Below are positions 1 to 8,697 of a stretch of DNA of 56,921 nucleotides, piece by piece (position 1 is the stretch's first letter; each line of letters opens with the position of its first letter). Position numbers and translations under genes: made by a program. Source of the DNA: Rhizobium alarense (GTDB taxonomy: Bacteria; Pseudomonadota; Alphaproteobacteria; Rhizobiales; Rhizobiaceae); contig NZ_JAKGBU010000012.1 of the NCBI RefSeq assembly GCF_021555155.1, forward strand, positions 19,813 through 76,733, given 5' to 3'. Below the pieces are notes generated by a model. It had not been told where the DNA came from. It searched no databases and saw only the letters and a list, made by a program, of their open reading frames with translations.

Positions 1-75
1 CCCCGGGGTTCTGAGCCTTGCGTGTTACAGAAGGATGACAGGCGCGGGCGAATGGCCGACCTTTCCCGCCCAACG

Positions 76-104
76 AAAAAGGGCCCGGATTCCGGGCCCT
101 TTTC
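76..104 (-). terminator. Rho-independent terminator of hupB
   Basis: A G+C-rich hairpin (arms GGGCCCGGA and TCCGGGCCC) is flanked by A and T runs on both sides. Read on the minus strand it lies about 50 bases past the hupB stop and ends in a T run. It could act in both directions. Confidence 0.8.
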
Positions 105-155
105 CTGTGGTCCTATCGCGGACGGCGGAGTGGTCTACCGTCCGGCGCCAACGGC

Positions 156-431
156 TCAGCCGTTGACGGCGTCCTTCAGGCCCTTGCCGGCCGAGAACTT
201 CGGCACGTTGCGTGCCGGGATCTCGATCTCGGCGCCGGTCGACAGGTTGCGGCCCTTCGAGGCCTCGCGGCGCGATACGGAGAAATTGCCGAAACCGACC
301 AGACGAACGTCGCCGCCGCTCTTCAACTCCGACTGGATCGTGTCGAAAACGGCGTCGACCGCAGAGGCCGCATCGGTCTTCGACAGGCCGGACTTCTCGG
401 CGACTGAGGACACGAGTTCATTCTTGTTCAT
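156..431 (-). CDS. hupB: DNA-binding protein HU (HU-beta type)
   Basis: Histone-like nucleoid protein of 91 residues, the usual HU length. It starts [21 protein letters not shown], has the family signature around [16 protein letters not shown], and carries the DNA-binding beta-arm segment ending [19 protein letters not shown] dimers bend and compact DNA. The start is set by an AAAGGGG ribosome site just upstream; the reading frame extends further 5' but without family similarity. It follows lon on the same strand, as in most rhizobia, but a terminator between them suggests its own promoter. The related IHF alpha subunit is encoded at 37947-38285. Confidence 0.96.
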   Translation of the reverse strand: MNKNELVSSVAEKSGLSKTDAASAVDAVFDTIQSELKSGGDVRLVGFGNFSVSRREASKGRNLSTGAEIEIPARNVPKFSAGKGLKDAVNG

Positions 432-483
432 GTTTCCACCCCTTTCTAACGGTTCGAAACGACTCGGATTACAAGTCCGGGGC

Positions 484-511
484 AGAATACGCATCGGCCC
501 CGCGCTCGCAA
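484..511 (-). promoter_or_regulatory. Candidate sigma-70-type promoter of hupB
   Basis: On the minus strand TTGCGA and TATTCT are separated by 16 bases, about 55 bases before the hupB start and after the lon terminator. The match is moderate and the assignment is by position. Confidence 0.3.
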
Positions 512-565
512 CTGGATTTCGGCTGTATCCCCTGAGAATCCGGGCTTTCCGCCGCATTATGTACA

Positions 566-594
566 AAAAAGACCGGCGAAACCGCCGGTCTTCT
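566..594 (-). terminator. Rho-independent terminator of lon
   Basis: On the minus strand the hairpin GACCGGCGG...CCGCCGGTC is followed by a run of six T, about 45 bases past the lon stop. It separates lon from hupB. Confidence 0.85.
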
Positions 595-638
595 GGATTT
601 TGTAACATTTCGACGCGGATCGAACGATCCGGCAACCG

Positions 639-3068
639 TCAGTGGGCGACGGCCACGCCGGCATCCTCGCCCGATTCGACCGGCGCGACAGCGGCTGCCG
701 CCGCGGCGGCAGCGCTGTCCCATTCGATCGGCTCGGGCTTGCGCAGAAGCGCGTGCTGGATGACCTCGCCCATGCGCGAGACCGGGATGATCTCCATGTT
801 GTTCTTCACGTTGTCCGGAATGTCCGCCAGGTCCTTGGCATTCTCTTCCGGGATCAGCACCTTCTTGATGCCGCCGCGAAGCGCCGCCAGCAGCTTCTCC
901 TTCAGGCCGCCGATCGGCAGAACCCGGCCGCGCAGCGTCACCTCGCCCGTCATCGCGATGTCCTTCGAAACCGCGATGCCGGTCATGATGGAGACGATGG
1001 CGGTCGCCATGGCGATGCCGGCCGACGGGCCGTCCTTCGGCGTCGCGCCCTCGGGCACGTGCACGTGGATGTCCGTCTTGTCGAACCGCGGCGGCTCGAT
1101 GCCGAAATCGACGGCACGCGAGCGCACATAGGACGCCGCCGCCGAGATCGATTCCTTCATCACGTCCTTCAGGTTGCCGGTCACCGTCATGCGGCCCTTG
1201 CCACCCGGCAGGCTCACGCCCTCGATCGTCAGCAACTCGCCGCCGACTTCCGTCCAGGCGAGACCGGTGACGACGCCGACCTGATCCTCGCGCTCGGCTT
1301 CGCCGTGGCGGAAGCGCGGAACGCCGAGGAGATCGTGGATGTTCTCCGCCGTGACCTCGACCTTCTGCGACTTGCCCTTGATGATCTCGGTGACCGCCTT
1401 GCGGGCGAGCTTCATCAGTTCGCGCTCGAAATTGCGCACGCCCGCCTCGCGGGTGTACTGCTGGATGACCGCCATCAGCGCGCCGTCAGTGACCGAAAAC
1501 TCCTTCGGCTGCAGCGCATGGTCGCGGATCGCCTTCGGCAGCAGGTGCCGCTTGGCGATTTCCAGCTTTTCCTCTTCCGTATAGCCGGCGATGCGGATCA
1601 CTTCCATGCGGTCCATCAGGGGCGCGGGAATGTTCAGCGTGTTCGCCGTCGTCACGAACATGACGTTGGACAGGTCATATTCGACTTCCAGGTAGTGGTC
1701 CATGAAGGTCGAGTTCTGTTCCGGGTCCAGCACCTCGAGGAGCGCCGACGACGGGTCGCCGCGGAAGTCCATGCCCATCTTGTCGATCTCGTCGAGCAGG
1801 AAGAGCGGGTTGGACTTCTTCGCCTTCTTCATCGACTGGATGACCTTGCCGGGCATCGAACCGATATAGGTGCGGCGGTGGCCGCGGATCTCCGCCTCGT
1901 CACGCACGCCGCCGAGCGCCATGCGGACATATTCGCGGCCGGTCGCCTTGGCGATCGACTTGGCGAGCGAGGTCTTGCCGACGCCGGGCGGGCCGACGAG
2001 GCACAGGATCGGCCCCTTGATCTTGTTCGAGCGGGCCTGCACCGCGAGGTACTCGACGATGCGTTCCTTGACCTTCTCCAGGCCGAAATGATCCACTTCG
2101 AGAATCTTCTCGGCATTGTTGAGGTCTGTCTTGATCTTCGACTTCTTGTTCCACGGAATGCCGGTCAGCCAGTCGAGATAATTGCGCACGACGGTGGCTT
2201 CGGCCGACATCGGGCTCATCTGCCGGAGCTTCTTCAGCTCGGCATCGGCCTTTTCGCGGGCTTCCTTGGAGAGTTTCGCCTTGGCGATCTTCTCCTCCAG
2301 CTCGGCCATCTCGTCGCGGCCGTCCTCGCCGTCGCCGAGCTCCTTCTGGATCGCCTTCATCTGCTCGTTGAGGTAATACTCGCGCTGGGTCTTCTCCATC
2401 TGGCGCTTGACGCGCGAGCGGATGCGCTTTTCCACCTGCAGGACGGAGATCTCGCCCTCCATGAAGCCGAGCGCCTTTTCGAGACGCAGCTTGACGCTGG
2501 TGGTCTCCAGCATCTCCTGCTTCTCGGTGATCTTGATCGACAGATGCGAGGCGACCGTATCGGCGAGCTTCGAATAGTCCTCGATCTGGCTCGCCGCACC
2601 GACGACCTCGGGCGAGATCTTCTTGTTGAGCTTCACGTAATTCTCGAACTCGGAGACGACCGAGCGCGACAGCGCCTCGATCTCGACCGGGTCTTCCTCC
2701 GGCTCCGGCAGCACATGCGCAAGCGCCTCGTAGAAGTCGTCACGGTCGGTGTAGTCGGAGATTTCGGCGCGCGCCCTGCCCTCGACCAGCACCTTGACGG
2801 TGCCGTCGGGCAGCTTCAGCAACTGCAGCACGTTGGCGACGGTGCCGATCTTGTAGATCGCGTCGGTTTCCGGGTCGTCGTCGCCGGCATTGATCTGGGT
2901 CGCCAGCATGATCTGCTTGTCGGTTCCCATGACCTCTTCCAGCGCGCGGATCGACTTCTCGCGACCGACGAAGAGCGGGACGATCATATGGGGGAAGACC
3001 ACGATGTCGCGCAGGGGCAGGACCGGGAAGGCCATATCCTCGGGTGTCGCGGACGTTTTCTTCGTCAT
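639..3068 (-). CDS. lon: ATP-dependent protease Lon
   Basis: Cytosolic AAA+ serine protease, 809 residues, which degrades misfolded and regulatory proteins. Order: N-terminal LON substrate domain (about 10-205), coiled-coil segment, AAA+ module with Walker A GPPGVGKT (about 359-366) and Walker B FLLDEIDK (about 423-430), and C-terminal protease domain with catalytic Ser682 in DGPSAG and Lys725 in GGLKEK. The Ser-Lys spacing of 43 matches the E. coli enzyme. The start is chosen at [10 protein letters not shown] because AAAGGA lies just upstream and the LON domain starts there; an in-frame extension of 17 residues lacks a good site. The C-terminus ends in an unusual alanine tract followed by an acidic tail. 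RpoH-like promoter signals lie upstream. Confidence 0.97.
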   Translation of the reverse strand: MTKKTSATPEDMAFPVLPLRDIVVFPHMIVPLFVGREKSIRALEEVMGTDKQIMLATQINAGDDDPETDAIYKIGTVANVLQLLKLPDGTVKVLVEGRARAEISDYTDRDDFYEALAHVLPEPEEDPVEIEALSRSVVSEFENYVKLNKKISPEVVGAASQIEDYSKLADTVASHLSIKITEKQEMLETTSVKLRLEKALGFMEGEISVLQVEKRIRSRVKRQMEKTQREYYLNEQMKAIQKELGDGEDGRDEMAELEEKIAKAKLSKEAREKADAELKKLRQMSPMSAEATVVRNYLDWLTGIPWNKKSKIKTDLNNAEKILEVDHFGLEKVKERIVEYLAVQARSNKIKGPILCLVGPPGVGKTSLAKSIAKATGREYVRMALGGVRDEAEIRGHRRTYIGSMPGKVIQSMKKAKKSNPLFLLDEIDKMGMDFRGDPSSALLEVLDPEQNSTFMDHYLEVEYDLSNVMFVTTANTLNIPAPLMDRMEVIRIAGYTEEEKLEIAKRHLLPKAIRDHALQPKEFSVTDGALMAVIQQYTREAGVRNFERELMKLARKAVTEIIKGKSQKVEVTAENIHDLLGVPRFRHGEAEREDQVGVVTGLAWTEVGGELLTIEGVSLPGGKGRMTVTGNLKDVMKESISAAASYVRSRAVDFGIEPPRFDKTDIHVHVPEGATPKDGPSAGIAMATAIVSIMTGIAVSKDIAMTGEVTLRGRVLPIGGLKEKLLAALRGGIKKVLIPEENAKDLADIPDNVKNNMEIIPVSRMGEVIQHALLRKPEPIEWDSAAAAAAAAVAPVESGEDAGVAVAH

Positions 3069-3152
3069 GTCATTTCCTTTCAAACATCCCGTTGCCGGGA
3101 AGCGATGCCGAAACGCCATCGGCGTTTATCCGGCTATCCTTTTTCCACCCGT

Positions 3153-3183
3153 AAGTGGAGTTCTGTTAACCTCTTTTCAAGGC
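3153..3183 (-). promoter_or_regulatory. Candidate RpoH (sigma-32) promoter of lon
   Basis: On the minus strand GCCTTGAA fits the alphaproteobacterial heat-shock -35 pattern GNCTTGRN exactly. After 17 bases comes CCACTT, close to the RpoH -10 (CCATAT type). The predicted start would give a leader of about 80 bases. Lon is a classical heat-shock gene, which supports the call. Confidence 0.55.
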
Positions 3184-3300
3184 CGGAGAAAAGCCGCCCC
3201 GGCGCCTGCCCGCGAAGAGAGATACGTACCACGCCGCGCTGTCGCCGACCTTGCGGCGAACGGACCCACATACAGTACGCATTACAGAATCGTCGCATCA

Positions 3301-3398
3301 TTGCGCCGGGCCGCCGGATTGGCAACCGCGCGGCACCGGCTCGCCACGGAAAACTCGCAGCCATGCAGGGCATGATGATCCTGTTGCGCCGGGCCGCC
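3301..3398. repeat. Pair of 15-base direct repeats
   Basis: TTGCGCCGGGCCGCC occurs at 3301-3315 and again at 3384-3398, identical in both copies, with different flanks. The function is unknown. Confidence 0.6.
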
Positions 3399-3444
3399 AA
3401 TCGCGAACTATCGCTAGGGGATGCGGCCGGCACTCCCCGAAACG

Positions 3445-3468
3445 AAAAGACCCGCCGCCGGCGGGTCT
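3445..3468 (-). terminator. Rho-independent terminator of clpX
   Basis: On the minus strand the hairpin AGACCCGCC...GGCGGGTCT is followed by TTTT, about 22 bases past the clpX stop. Confidence 0.85.
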
Positions 3469-3489
3469 GATCCTCTTGCGGGGACGGGC

Positions 3490-4767
3490 TCAGGCCGAGA
3501 CGTTGGCCTTCTCCTCGCTCCGCTCCGAATAGATGTAGAGCGGGCGGGCCGTGCCCTTGACGACCTCGTCGGAAATCACGACCTCGCGCACGCCCTCGAG
3601 CGTCGGCAGCTCGAACATCGTGTCGAGCAGGATCTTCTCCATGATGGAGCGCAGGCCGCGGGCACCGGTCTTGCGGACGATCGCCTTCTTGGCGATCTCG
3701 CGCAGCGCGTCCTCGTGGAAGGTCAGTTCCACGTCCTCCATCTCGAACAGCCGCTGGTACTGCTTGACGAGCGCATTCTTCGGTTCGGACAGGATCTGGA
3801 TCAGCGCATCCTCGTCGAGGTCCTCGAGCGTCGCCAGAACCGGCAGACGGCCGATGAATTCCGGGATCAGGCCGAACTTCACCAGATCCTCGGGCTCCAG
3901 CTCGCGCAGCACCTCGCCGACGCGGCGGTCTTCCGGCGAGCGCACCTGGGCGCCGAAGCCGATCGAGGTCTTCTCGCCGCGGGCGGAGATGATCTTGTCG
4001 AGGCCGGCGAAGGCGCCGCCGCAGATGAACAGGATGTTCGTCGTATCCACCTGCAGGAACTCCTGCTGCGGATGCTTGCGGCCGCCCTGCGGCGGAACGG
4101 AGGCGACCGTGCCCTCCATGATCTTCAGGAGCGCCTGCTGCACGCCTTCGCCCGAGACGTCGCGGGTGATCGACGGATTGTCCGACTTGCGCGAGATCTT
4201 GTCGACCTCGTCGATATAGACGATGCCGCGCTGGGCACGCTCGACATTATAGTCGGCCGCCTGCAGGAGCTTCAGGATGATGTTCTCGACGTCCTCGCCG
4301 ACATAACCCGCCTCCGTGAGCGTCGTCGCGTCGGCCATGGTGAAGGGCACGTCGATGATGCGGGCGAGCGTCTGGGCGAGATAGGTCTTGCCGCAGCCGG
4401 TCGGGCCGACCAGCATGATGTTCGACTTCGCGAGCTCCACGTCCGAGCCCTTGGCGGCATGCGCCAGGCGCTTGTAGTGGTTGTGGACCGCGACCGAGAG
4501 AATGCGCTTGGCCTGCTGCTGGCCGATGACGTATTCGTCGAGAACCTTGATGATGTCCTGGGGCGTGGGAACGCCGTCGCGGGACTTGACCATCGAGGTC
4601 TTGTTCTCCTCGCGGATGATGTCCATGCACAATTCGACGCATTCATCGCAGATGAAAACCGTCGGTCCGGCGATCAGCTTGCGGACCTCGTGCTGGCTTT
4701 TGCCGCAGAAGGAGCAGTAAAGGGTATTCTTGGAGTCGCCGCCGTTGCTGCCGCTGACCTTGCTCAT
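3490..4767 (-). CDS. clpX: ATP-dependent Clp protease ATP-binding subunit ClpX
   Basis: AAA+ unfoldase of 425 residues that feeds tagged substrates to ClpP. A four-cysteine zinc-binding domain sits at the N-terminus (Cys18, Cys21, Cys40, Cys43), followed by Walker A GPTGCGKT (about 121-128), Walker B IVYIDE (about 182-187) and the sensor regions. The loop contacting ClpP is seen as IGFGAQV. The start at [10 protein letters not shown] has GAAGGAAAG upstream. It lies downstream of clpP on the same strand but 294 bases away, with repeats suggesting separate control. The length is normal and nothing is missing. Confidence 0.97.
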   Translation of the reverse strand: MSKVSGSNGGDSKNTLYCSFCGKSQHEVRKLIAGPTVFICDECVELCMDIIREENKTSMVKSRDGVPTPQDIIKVLDEYVIGQQQAKRILSVAVHNHYKRLAHAAKGSDVELAKSNIMLVGPTGCGKTYLAQTLARIIDVPFTMADATTLTEAGYVGEDVENIILKLLQAADYNVERAQRGIVYIDEVDKISRKSDNPSITRDVSGEGVQQALLKIMEGTVASVPPQGGRKHPQQEFLQVDTTNILFICGGAFAGLDKIISARGEKTSIGFGAQVRSPEDRRVGEVLRELEPEDLVKFGLIPEFIGRLPVLATLEDLDEDALIQILSEPKNALVKQYQRLFEMEDVELTFHEDALREIAKKAIVRKTGARGLRSIMEKILLDTMFELPTLEGVREVVISDEVVKGTARPLYIYSERSEEKANVSA

Positions 4768-4934
4768 ATCACTTTCCTTCCAGCACGCCGCACATTTCGA
4801 CGGGAAATGCCCGGACACTCACACCGCCCGACGCGCCGATCACCAGAATCCGCCCGTCAAGGCTTTCGGGGGTACTGACCGCTCCAGACAATCACGTCTG
4901 CCAGCCGGTGGCAACGCTTCCCCCACCGAAACCG

Positions 4935-4966
4935 AATGCTAGATTGTGACAAATCAATTTAGCATT
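4935..4966. promoter_or_regulatory. Large inverted repeat upstream of clpX (operator candidate)
   Basis: AATGCTAGATTG (4935-4946) and CAATTTAGCATT (4955-4966) form 12-base arms with one mismatch around an 8-base spacer. The site is A+T-rich with no T run, so it looks like a protein-binding site, not a terminator. It is about 168 bases upstream of the clpX start and about 95 bases past the clpP stop. Confidence 0.5.
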
Positions 4967-4985
4967 AACGGCCAATATTAACGGC
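4964..4985. repeat. Tandem 9-base repeat beside the clpX palindrome
   Basis: ATTAACGGC at 4964-4972 is repeated exactly at 4977-4985, a period of 13 bases. It overlaps the right end of the inverted repeat. It may be a second regulator site; the function is unknown. Confidence 0.45.
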
Positions 4986-5061
4986 TTTGCGGTGCGGATA
5001 AAGCCCCGGGACCATTACAAATGTGTCACAAAGGCCGCAATCCGCACACAAAACCTTGAGT

Positions 5062-5694
5062 TCACGCGCCCTGCGGCCCCTCGATCGCCTCGCGGCTCGT
5101 GATGACCTTGTCGACCAGGCCCCATGCCTGCGCCTCTTCCGCCGTCATGAAATGGTCGCGGTCAAGCGTCTGTTCCACTTCCTCGTAGCTGCGGCCGCAA
5201 TGCTTGACGTAGACGTCGTTCAGCCGCCTCTTCATCTTGAGGATGTCGCGCGCGTGGCGCTCGATGTCCGATGCCTGGCCGGAGAAGCCGCCGGAGGGCT
5301 GGTGCACCATGATGCGGGCGTTCGGCGTCGCGAAACGCATGTCCTTGTGGCCGGCCGCCAGCAGCAGCGAGCCCATGGAGGCCGCCTGGCCGATGCACAG
5401 CGTCGACACGGCCGGCTTGATGAACTGCATCGTATCGTAGATCGCCATGCCGGAGGTCACGACGCCACCCGGCGAATTGATGTAGAGCGCGATCTCCTTC
5501 TTCGGGTTTTCCGCCTCGAGGAAGAGAAGCTGCGCGCAGACGAGGGTCGCGATCTGATCTTCCACCGGCCCCGTCAGGAAGATGATGCGTTCCTTGAGCA
5601 GGCGCGAATAGATGTCGTAGGACCGCTCGCCGCGGTTGGTCTGCTCGACGACCATCGGCACCAGAGCCATGGCGGTATCTACCGGATTTCTCAT
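5062..5694 (-). CDS. clpP: ATP-dependent Clp protease proteolytic subunit ClpP
   Basis: Serine peptidase of 210 residues that assembles as a tetradecamer and works with ClpX or ClpA. The catalytic triad is visible as Ser106 (GQAASMGS), His131 (MVHQPSGG) and Asp180 (TLDRDHFM). The His-Asp spacing of 49 is the same as in E. coli. The start [10 protein letters not shown] has GAAGAAGGG upstream. It is transcribed ahead of clpX, from a likely heat-shock promoter in the gap shared with the divergent ggt gene. Confidence 0.97.
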   Translation of the reverse strand: MRNPVDTAMALVPMVVEQTNRGERSYDIYSRLLKERIIFLTGPVEDQIATLVCAQLLFLEAENPKKEIALYINSPGGVVTSGMAIYDTMQFIKPAVSTLCIGQAASMGSLLLAAGHKDMRFATPNARIMVHQPSGGFSGQASDIERHARDILKMKRRLNDVYVKHCGRSYEEVEQTLDRDHFMTAEEAQAWGLVDKVITSREAIEGPQGA

Positions 5695-5761
5695 GTCAAC
5701 CCTTCTTCAGTGTGGCCCGGAAACCCATCGCAAGCGCCGGGAATCAAGTCATTTCGTCTTC

Positions 5762-5794
5762 CCTACATAGAGTGTCCGGGTGTCGGACTTCAAG
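5762..5794 (-). promoter_or_regulatory. Candidate RpoH promoter of clpP
   Basis: On the minus strand GTCTTGAA matches the GNCTTGRN -35 pattern fully. After 17 bases comes TCTATGTAGG, which differs from the rhizobial heat-shock -10 CYTATNTNNG only at its first base. The expected leader is about 60 bases. The rest of the 298-base gap (5695-5992) shows no gene. Confidence 0.55.
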
Positions 5795-5992
5795 ACAGAC
5801 GGCGACTTTGGCCCCGTCCAATGGCACAACGCAGTTAATTGGGCACCCGGCGGCGACACTATCCACAAGCGCGGCGGCGCAAAGGGTGAACGAAGTGTCA
5901 AGCGGCACGCAGTTCCGGGCGCCGTCGCGCCATTGCCACCCGGCACGCTCGAGCCCATATTGGGCCGACCCGCCACCGGAGGCTCTACGAAC

Positions 5993-7753
5993 ATGCGGAT
6001 CAGCCGGATCATCGCCACCATCCTCCTTCTTCCCGTCCTGGCCGCACTGCCCGCCGCGGCCCAACAGGCCTCCGACACGCTCGCGCCGGAACAGGCGACC
6101 GGCACGGCAACCGCCGGCACCGTCTTGGCCAAGGACCACATGGTGGCGGCCGCCAATCCGCTCGCGGCGAAGGCCGGCGCCGCGGTGCTCGCCAGGGGCG
6201 GCAGTGCAATCGACGCCATGGTGGCCGTCCAGACCGTGCTCGGCCTCGTCGAACCGCAGTCCTCCGGCCTCGGCGGCGGCGCCTTCCTCGTCTATTACGA
6301 CGCGGCGGCCGGCCGGCTGACGACCCTCGACGGTCGCGAGACGGCGCCGATGGAGGCCACGCCGACCCTCTTCCTTGATGAGACGGGTCAGCCGCTCAAG
6401 TTCTTCGACGCGGTGGTCGGCGGACGCTCGGTCGGCACGCCCGGCACCGTCATGCTGCTCCAGGAGGCGCACAAGCGCTACGGCAAGCTGCCCTGGAAGG
6501 ACCTTTTCGCGCCGGCGATCGGGCTCGCCGACCGGGGGTTCGAGATCTCGCCGCGTCTCGCCGCGCTGATCGCCGCCGACGCGGAGCGGCTGAAGACCTA
6601 TGACGGCGCGCGTACCTATTTCTTCGACGCGGCCGGAACGCCGCTTGCGGCGGGAACCGTCCTCAAGAACCCGGCCTATTCAGAAACGCTGAAGGCGATC
6701 GCCGAGGGCGGCGCGGCAGCCTTCTATTCCGGTCCCATCGCCGAGGCGATCGTCGATACGGTCCGGCTGGCGGCGAAGAACCCCGGCGTGCTGTCGCTCG
6801 CCGATCTCGCGAACTACCGCGTCAGGCAGCGCAAGGCCGTCTGCCAGACCTACCGGGCGCTCGAGGTCTGCGGCATGGGGCCGCCCTCCTCCGGCGCCGT
6901 GGCGATCGGCCAGATGCTCGGCATGCTCGAGAACTTCGACCTCAAGGCGCTCGGCAAGGACAATGCCGAGAGCTGGCGGCTGATCGGCGACGCCCAGCGC
7001 CTCGCCTTTTCCGACCGCGAGCGCTATCTCGCCGACACCGATTTCGTGCCCGCCCCGATCAAGGGACTGCTGTCGAAGGACTATCTCGAAAAGCGCGCCG
7101 CCCTGCTCGACAGCGACAGGGCGCTGGGCGCGGAGGCGGTAACGGCGGGCGAGCCGGAATGGGACCATGCCCTGCTCTTCGGCCGGGACCGGTCGATCGA
7201 GCTTCCCTCCACCAGCCATGTGGTGATCGTCGACAGGGACGGCAATGTCGTCTCGCTCACCACGACGATCGAGAACGGTTTTGGCGCGCGGCTGATGACC
7301 GGCGGCTTCCTGCTGAACAACGAGCTCACCGACTTCTCCTTCGAGACGCATGACGAAGGCCTGCCGGTCGCCAACCGCGTCGAGCCGGGCAAGCGGCCGC
7401 GCTCGTCGATGTCGCCGACCATCGTCCTCAAGGACGGCAAACCGCTCCTCGCCATCGGATCGCCCGGTGGCAGCCAGATCATCGGCTATGTCGCCCAGGC
7501 GCTCGTCGCCTATGTCGACTGGGGCATGGATGTCGGCCAGATCGTCGCGATGCCGCATCTCGTCAACCGCTTCGGCCCGTACGAGCTCGAGGCCGGCACC
7601 GCCGCGGAGACGATGGCCGGGCCGCTGAAGGCGCTCGGCTACGAGGTGAAGGCCGGCGAAATGAACTCCGGCCTGCATGCGATCGAGATCACCGCCGACA
7701 GCCTGAAGGGGGCAGCCGATCCGCGCCGCGAGGGCATCGCGGTCGGGCAATAG
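5993..7753 (+). CDS. ggt: Gamma-glutamyltransferase (periplasmic)
   Basis: Ntn hydrolase of 586 residues that cleaves the gamma-glutamyl bond of glutathione and transfers it to water or amino acids. A Sec signal peptide is visible (residues 1-23, ending PAAAQQA), so the mature enzyme is periplasmic. Autocleavage should expose Thr407 in PSTSHVV, where most homologues have TTH; the substrate-binding region shows GRETAP and later SSMSPT and GSPGG. The start at 5993 follows CGGAGG. A longer in-frame extension exists but would bury the signal peptide. It ends exactly against the stop of the convergent CYTH-like gene with no spacer. Confidence 0.93.
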   Translation: MRISRIIATILLLPVLAALPAAAQQASDTLAPEQATGTATAGTVLAKDHMVAAANPLAAKAGAAVLARGGSAIDAMVAVQTVLGLVEPQSSGLGGGAFLVYYDAAAGRLTTLDGRETAPMEATPTLFLDETGQPLKFFDAVVGGRSVGTPGTVMLLQEAHKRYGKLPWKDLFAPAIGLADRGFEISPRLAALIAADAERLKTYDGARTYFFDAAGTPLAAGTVLKNPAYSETLKAIAEGGAAAFYSGPIAEAIVDTVRLAAKNPGVLSLADLANYRVRQRKAVCQTYRALEVCGMGPPSSGAVAIGQMLGMLENFDLKALGKDNAESWRLIGDAQRLAFSDRERYLADTDFVPAPIKGLLSKDYLEKRAALLDSDRALGAEAVTAGEPEWDHALLFGRDRSIELPSTSHVVIVDRDGNVVSLTTTIENGFGARLMTGGFLLNNELTDFSFETHDEGLPVANRVEPGKRPRSSMSPTIVLKDGKPLLAIGSPGGSQIIGYVAQALVAYVDWGMDVGQIVAMPHLVNRFGPYELEAGTAAETMAGPLKALGYEVKAGEMNSGLHAIEITADSLKGAADPRREGIAVGQ

Positions 7754-8587
7754 CTACGCCTCGCCGCCGCCGTAGACGAGGGCCGTCTTCGTCGTCCCGC
7801 GCGGCGCGACCCAGCCGGATCCGTAGAGCGCCGTCATCGCGTCCCAGGCACTCGTCGCCACCGCCGCTTCGACTTCGCCTTTGGCAAGCGCGAAACGAAA
7901 GCTGAATTCGGCGGCGATCGGCGATGTCGCCTCGCCCTTTCGCCACCACAGGATGAGCGCGCATTCGGCCTCGACATCGTCCGACAGCGACAGAGCGCCG
8001 CCCCCATGCACGTGCTCGACGACCGCGAGGCCGCCGACCGGCGTGACCGGCGCGCCGACCGGCGGCATCGACACGCTTGGAAGGCGCGAAAAGGGTCGCA
8101 GGCAGTCGCCGATCGTGGCGATTCGAGCGCGGTCGTCGACGCCCGCATCGACCGAACGGCTGAAGAGCGCCCAGAAACCCGGCCCCTCCCCGCGCGGCAC
8201 CGCCTTGATGTCCTCCTCCAGCTTGCCCCTGCCGCCCTTCCCGCCACCGCGGCGGCGATAGTCCTTCGCGGCCGACAGCAGACGGTCGCCATGGCGGAAC
8301 TTCAGCGTCGCCTGCCATTCGCCGTCCGAACCGGTCCGGCGGCGCATCCGGTAGACGAAACCTGCCCGGCGGAAGAGCGCCTTGTCGACCGTATCGAGGA
8401 AGAGCAGGTCGCGCTGCTTGTCGGGCTCGGCGCGCTCGGGCGACTGCAGCGCCGCGATACCCGCAGCCGTCAGCCGTCTGCCTGCGTCCGCCCAGAACGC
8501 CCGCATGGCCGCGCGGCAGGTCGCGTGATCGCCGGCAAAACGATCGGCATGGAGCGTGAGCTTGTATTCCCGCGACGTGAGTTTCAT
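7754..8587 (-). CDS. CYTH-like (triphosphate tunnel fold) protein, function unknown
   Basis: A 277-residue protein. The segments FLDTVDKALFRRAGFVYRM and WQATLKFRHGDR resemble the tunnel strands of the CYTH superfamily (thiamine triphosphatase, inorganic triphosphatase, CyaB). The usual N-terminal ExExK signature is only partly kept (SREYKLTL), so activity is uncertain. There is no CHAD domain. The start is supported by GGAGGAAG. It is divergent from the P450 gene with 110 bases between starts and abuts ggt tail to tail. The fold assignment is from motif resemblance. Confidence 0.6.
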   Translation of the reverse strand: MKLTSREYKLTLHADRFAGDHATCRAAMRAFWADAGRRLTAAGIAALQSPERAEPDKQRDLLFLDTVDKALFRRAGFVYRMRRRTGSDGEWQATLKFRHGDRLLSAAKDYRRRGGGKGGRGKLEEDIKAVPRGEGPGFWALFSRSVDAGVDDRARIATIGDCLRPFSRLPSVSMPPVGAPVTPVGGLAVVEHVHGGGALSLSDDVEAECALILWWRKGEATSPIAAEFSFRFALAKGEVEAAVATSAWDAMTALYGSGWVAPRGTTKTALVYGGGEA

Positions 8588-8697
8588 CGACTTCCTCCCG
8601 ACCGGCCGGTTGCTTGCGGGACAGGCTGCGCGCAATCTCTAATTGCGTCAATCCTCTTCGCTTTCCTGCTCCGTCGAAATCCGCTACCCATCACGGA

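Larger units (their letters stand above)
3069..3489. other. lon-clpX intergenic region
   Basis: About 420 bases without a supported gene. It holds the lon promoter (near 3153-3183), a pair of 15-base direct repeats and the clpX terminator. Open frames here lack ribosome sites and family similarity. Confidence 0.6.

Noticed and set aside
1-75. A gene fragment at the left edge
   Set aside because: No frame with a ribosome site or similarity was found before the hupB terminator.
642-3470. A very long plus-strand frame (over 900 codons) opposite lon
   Set aside because: It lies antisense to Lon, is rich in Arg, His, Leu and Asp as expected from reversed G+C-rich codons, and has no ribosome site or family similarity.
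5780-5992. A 71-codon N-terminal extension of gamma-glutamyltransferase
   Set aside because: It would place a hydrophobic signal peptide inside the protein and has no ribosome site.
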